From Acinetobacter pollinis (GTDB lineage Bacteria > Pseudomonadota > Gammaproteobacteria > Pseudomonadales > Moraxellaceae): a stretch of 60,625 nt of DNA. The DNA is taken from the NCBI RefSeq assembly GCF_015627175.1, contig NZ_VTDQ01000013.1:1-60625 (forward strand), written 5' to 3'. Positions 58,501 to 60,625 of the stretch are shown here, piece after piece (position 1 is the first letter of the stretch; each line of letters starts with the position of its first letter). The notes below the pieces were generated by a model. That model ran no database searches, was not told the origin of the DNA, and worked only from the letters and a program-made list of their open reading frames with translations. The position numbers were made by a program, and so were the translations under genes.

Positions 58501-60625
58501 GTCGTATTCTTACCATCCGTAATCGTATTACTGGTAGACGTCGATGTATTGCTATTGCCATCTTTGTCTTTAGTCGTCGTACCATCAGCCGTAGTCGTCG
58601 TACTGTTGCCATCTTTACCAGCAAGTGTATTGCTTGTTGCTGTTGACGTGTTGCTATTACCATCTTTATCTTTAGTCGTCGTACCATCAGCCGTAGTCGT
58701 CGTACTGTTACCATCTTTGCCAGCAAGTGTATTGCTTGTTGCTGTTGATGTATTGCTATTGCCGTCTTTGTCTTTAGTCGTCGTACCATCAGCCGTAGTC
58801 GTCGTACTGTTACCATCTTTACCTGAAACAGTATTCCCAGTAGATGTAGATGAATTTGTATTACCATCTTTATCTGTAACAATCGTTCCAGATGCTGTTG
58901 TGCTCGAACTATTTCCAGAACTGTCCTGTGTTGAACTACCTTTAGTTGAAAGATCATCAAACTTACTGTTCATTTCTGATTGTAAGGTATTAAGCTGACC
59001 TTTATTTACAGCATCAGATGTATCTGTACCATCTGCAACATTGGTCACTTTGGTACCTGCGGCATTAATACCAGATGTCGTAATGCTTGGACCATTGTTT
59101 ATAGTTAAGCCAGTTGAGTTAACTGTGGTTCCACCAGCATTTAAACTATCAAAAGTTGCATTTTTATCCAATCCAACCACAATATTGCCATTACTATCTG
59201 TGGTTGTTTTTAGATTATCAGTATTGTACTGATCATCAGCTTTTGTACCTGTACCTTTAATCGTTAACGTTTCACCTAAGTTTTTATGCGTAACTGTGCC
59301 ATTCGTATCAGCAAAATTTAGACCTTTATTCGTTAAATCTGTGGTTGCTGTATAAAGTTGGCTACCGTTCACTGCATCTTTAGATGTCGGGCTCACTGTA
59401 CCATCTGCAACATTGGTAATTTTTTCATTACCTGCATCAATACCTGATGCTGTCACACTTGGCCCTGTCTTATTGCCAGACGCATCTGTAAAGCTTAGGC
59501 CATTTTGACCAATATTCGTGCTTGTTTTATCAGATGGGTCTGCACTGCCATAGGTTGTACCAGATGCTGTTGTAGTGGTCGTATTCTTACCATCTGTGAT
59601 CGTATTACTGGTAGACGTCGATGTATTGCTATTGCCATCTTTGTCTTTAATTGTCGTACCATCAGCCGTAGTCGTCGTACTATTGCCATCTTTACCAGCA
59701 AGTGTATTGCTTGTTGCTGTTGACGTATTGCTATTACCATCTTTGTCTGCAAGCGTATTGCTCGTTGCTGTCGATGTATTGCTATTGCCGTCTTTGTCTT
59801 TGCTTGTTGTACCATCAGCCGTAGTCGTCGTACTGTTACCATCTTTACCAGCAAGTGTATTGCTTGTTGCTGTTGACGTGTTGCTATTACCATCTTTGTC
59901 TGCAAGCGTATTGCTTGTTGCTGTCGATGTATTGCTATTACCGTCTTTGTCTTTACTTGTTGTACCATCGGCCGTAGTCGTCGTACTGTTACCATCTTTA
60001 CCTGAAACAGTATTCCCAGTAGATGTAGATGAATTTGTATTACCATCTTTGTCTGTAACAGTTGTACCAGATGCAGTAGTTGTAGAACTATTTCCAGAAC
60101 CGTCCTGCGTTGAACTGCCTTTGGTTGAAAGATCATTAAACTTATTATTAACTTCAGATTCTAAAGTATTTAGCTGGCCTTTGTTTACAGCGTCAGATGT
60201 ATCTGTACCATCTGCAACATTGGTTACTTTAGTACCTGCAGCATTAATACCAGATGATGTAATACTTGGACCATTATTTATAGTTAGCCCACTATTATTT
60301 AAAGATGTATTACCTGCAGTAATGCTACCGTCACTACCCAAATTCACATCTTTAGCCAGTTTAACCTCAAGACCATCTGTGCCGTTTGCAACCACACCGA
60401 TGTTATTGTCTGTCAGTTTCGTGCTGTCTGCACCACCTTTGATGCTTAATGTATCACCCAACTTACGTGCAACATCTGTACCGCTATCACCTGCAAAGTT
60501 TAGACCTTTGTTGGTCAGACTTGCACCCATTGCATCAACTTGGCCTTTATTTGCCGCATCCGTTGCATTGGTACCATCTTTTACATTACTGATAACCGTA
60601 TTAGCAGCGTTGACTCCATCTTTAC
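55569..60625 (-). CDS. ataA: Trimeric autotransporter adhesin, 5' end outside window (AtaA/Ata type)
   Basis: The last 1684 residues of a type Vc adhesin; the frame runs to the right edge, so the signal peptide and N-terminal head are not seen. From the N-terminal side: two long repeat modules with FGG/GIN-like pieces and 17-residue Thr/Ser-rich units (60216-57961), a YadA-like beta-roll head (about 57650-57200, motifs such as SVAIGDGAVASG), more 17-residue-like units and necks, and the YadA anchor barrel in the last 100 or so residues ending ISGVID. Nine neck-type sequences (DAVNKGQL, DAVNGSQLY and variants) are visible. It should mediate adhesion and aggregation. Confidence 0.94.
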   Translation of the reverse strand, partial: KDGVNAANTVISNVKDGTNATDAANKGQVDAMGASLTNKGLNFAGDSGTDVARKLGDTLSIKGGADSTKLTDNNIGVVANGTDGLEVKLAKDVNLGSDGSITAGNTSLNNSGLTINNGPSITSSGINAAGTKVTNVADGTDTSDAVNKGQLNTLESEVNNKFNDLSTKGSSTQDGSGNSSTTTASGTTVTDKDGNTNSSTSTGNTVSGKDGNSTTTTADGTTSKDKDGNSNTSTATSNTLADKDGNSNTSTATSNTLAGKDGNSTTTTADGTTSKDKDGNSNTSTATSNTLADKDGNSNTSTATSNTLAGKDGNSTTTTADGTTIKDKDGNSNTSTSTSNTITDGKNTTTTTASGTTYGSADPSDKTSTNIGQNGLSFTDASGNKTGPSVTASGIDAGNEKITNVADGTVSPTSKDAVNGSQLYTATTDLTNKGLNFADTNGTVTHKNLGETLTIKGTGTKADDQYNTDNLKTTTDSNGNIVVGLDKNATFDSLNAGGTTVNSTGLTINNGPSITTSGINAAGTKVTNVADGTDTSDAVNKGQLNTLQSEMNSKFDDLSTKGSSTQDSSGNSSSTTASGTIVTDKDGNTNSSTSTGNTVSGKDGNSTTTTADGTTTKDKDGNSNTSTATSNTLAGKDGNSTTTTADGTTTKDKDGNSNTSTATSNTLAGKDGNSTTTTADGTTTKDKDGNSNTSTSTSNTITDGKNTTTTTASGTTYGSADPSDKTSTNIGQNGLSFTDASGNKTGPSVTASGIDAGNEKITNVADGTVSPTSKDAVNGSQLYTATTDLTNKGLNFADTNGTVTHKNLGETLTIKGTGTKADDQYNTDNLKTTTDSNGNIVVGLDRNASFDSLALGGTTLNSTGLTINNGPSITTSGINAAGTKVTNVANGTDAQDAVNKGQLDALATNISNNVTNVTDGNGNKVNVSSEVVNSSPNNSNTESMFLTYDKSGQETTDRLTIGQTVQKMNTEGVKYAHTNGSTDIVDGKTNDSSAGGTNSTAIGVNAVINSGADNTIALGKSTSAAGTATNSVVIGNNSSVTGASSVAIGDGAVASGTQSISVGTGNNVTGNHSGAFGDPSTITGNESYVLGNNNTVSTDNTFVVGNNVQATTAGSVVLGNNSAARTGAGVNGYVPTGATSANQSAINATTSTTGAIAVGDSQNNVYRQITGVAAGTADSDAVNVAQLKAVDDKILALKTEGNTVSDSSGNTNISNATGNTVSGNTSNGGTTTSNTSAAGTTVTAKDANGNVVNNANYSATQASLSDANGNNTTTTANGVSVTGKDSNGNTTNANYGANNAKYTNADGSSTTVGGNGVSFADKNGNATGPSITASGLDAGNQKVTNVADGAVTSTSKDAVNGSQLYSVQSQLDSLKTSGNTVTDSTGNTNQSTATGNTVKDASGNTNQTTATSNTLSGKDASGNAVSSTTTASGTNVATKDSSGNVINNANYTSTQASLSDAKGNSATTTATGTTYTGADKTSSTINNNGLSFKDASGTATGPSVTASGIDAGNQKVTNVSNGSIGSTSKDAVNGSQVYAANASIAAALGGSAAVNADGTLSSPTYKVANSSYSNVGDALTAVDNRVGNVENNLNQAFAYTNNRINKLEDKLSSGIAATAALEQAPYVAGKWTYAAGASYYNNQGAIGATLRRTADNGRWSMSGGVAGGNNGSPLFRVGISGVID
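57961..59037 (-). repeat. Long tandem repeat in ataA, proximal copy (1077 bp)
   Basis: Runs from one ACATTGGT[CT]AC junction to the next. It encodes a neck, a GIN-like segment (LTINNGPSI, NAAGTKVTN), a coil and eight 17-residue units, then FTDASGNKTGPSV and TKADDQYNTDNL. Nearly identical to the next copy in DNA over much of its length. Confidence 0.85.
58530..58930 (-). repeat. 51-bp repeat array coding 17-residue units (proximal)
   Basis: Eight in-frame units of the same two alternating types as in the distal array. Boundaries are approximate. Confidence 0.85.
59038..60216 (-). repeat. Long tandem repeat in ataA, distal copy (1179 bp)
   Basis: The same module as the proximal copy but 102 bp longer, because it has ten rather than eight 17-residue units. 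A third, diverged copy begins at 60217 and continues to the window edge. Confidence 0.85.
59600..60110 (-). repeat. 51-bp repeat array coding 17-residue units (distal)
   Basis: Ten in-frame units alternate between the forms DGNSTTTTADGTTSKDK and DGNSNTSTATSNTLADK, each exactly 17 residues. Boundaries are approximate at both ends. Confidence 0.85.

Noticed and set aside
58498..58998. Long plus-strand open frame rich in Val and Leu opposite ataA
   Set aside because: It is the mirror of the Thr/Ser-rich 51-bp repeats; it repeats with them and has no ribosome site.
58530..60110. Regular repeats that could be read as a CRISPR array
   Set aside because: The units are in frame, contiguous without unique spacers, and code for 17-residue protein repeats; no cas gene is nearby.

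Overview
The window is AT-rich chromosomal DNA from a gammaproteobacterium, almost certainly the genus Acinetobacter (Moraxellaceae). The evidence is an AtaA-type trimeric autotransporter with its TpgA partner, a galE-pgi-ugd-galU block next to FKBP isomerases and pgm as in Acinetobacter capsule loci, a FruB of the EIIA-HPr-EI type, and a complete atpIBEFHAGDC operon. Several proteins differ from the A. baumannii versions I remember, so a species outside the A. baumannii group is possible; I cannot name it. A consensus chromosomal parS site at 39395-39410 suggests the region lies in the origin-proximal domain.

Layout. 1-4.0 kb: a classical autotransporter with a PAP2 acid phosphatase passenger, then def. 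4.1-7.0 kb: LysM protein, dprA and tsaC. 7.0-10.6 kb: a candidate small RNA, an EamA exporter with a divergent AraC regulator, a glutathione peroxidase and a sugar-phosphate mutarotase. 10.6-17.9 kb: the ATP synthase operon, read leftward from a promoter whose spacer holds eight Gs. 18.0-21.0 kb: zinc uptake (znuA divergent from zur-znuC-znuB) over two Zur-type palindromes. 21.0-25.6 kb: a small conserved protein, a secreted nuclease, a small exported protein, kup, tRNA-Ser(GGA) and ybaK. 25.9-31.5 kb: the fructose PTS operon fruBKA. 31.7-37.5 kb: mqo, a small membrane protein, a homocysteine methyltransferase with an APC permease, and gltP. 38.0-45.2 kb: pgm, parS, a DjlA-like co-chaperone, and galE-pgi-ugd-galU reading back. 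45.6-48.3 kb: three FKBP isomerase genes in tandem, the middle one degenerate. 48.7-50.8 kb: an exported catalase with an ankyrin partner (katB-ankB type). 50.8-54.2 kb: a tandem DsbA-fold protein and ilvD. 54.7-60.6 kb: tpgA and the 3' part of the giant trimeric autotransporter gene, which runs off the right edge.

How the genes work together. Fructose enters through FruA/FruB and becomes fructose-1,6-bisphosphate through FruK. pgi, pgm, galU, galE and ugd form a nucleotide-sugar supply module, but none of the usual wza-wzb-wzc or glycosyltransferase genes stands between galU and the fkpA-like gene. The Ugd homologue lacks both the Rossmann glycine motif and the catalytic cysteine. The cell surface is represented at both ends by autotransporters of two classes, type Va with an enzyme passenger and type Vc with a TpgA anchor. 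The exported catalase-ankyrin pair and the glutathione peroxidase give peroxide defence.

Most promising observations: the cysteine-less Ugd in an apparently emptied capsule locus; the FKBP-like protein with an asparagine-rich linker; the 17-residue repeats and exact 102-bp length step in the trimeric autotransporter; the candidate small RNA at 7.0-7.1 kb; the parS site; and the G8 tract in the atp promoter.
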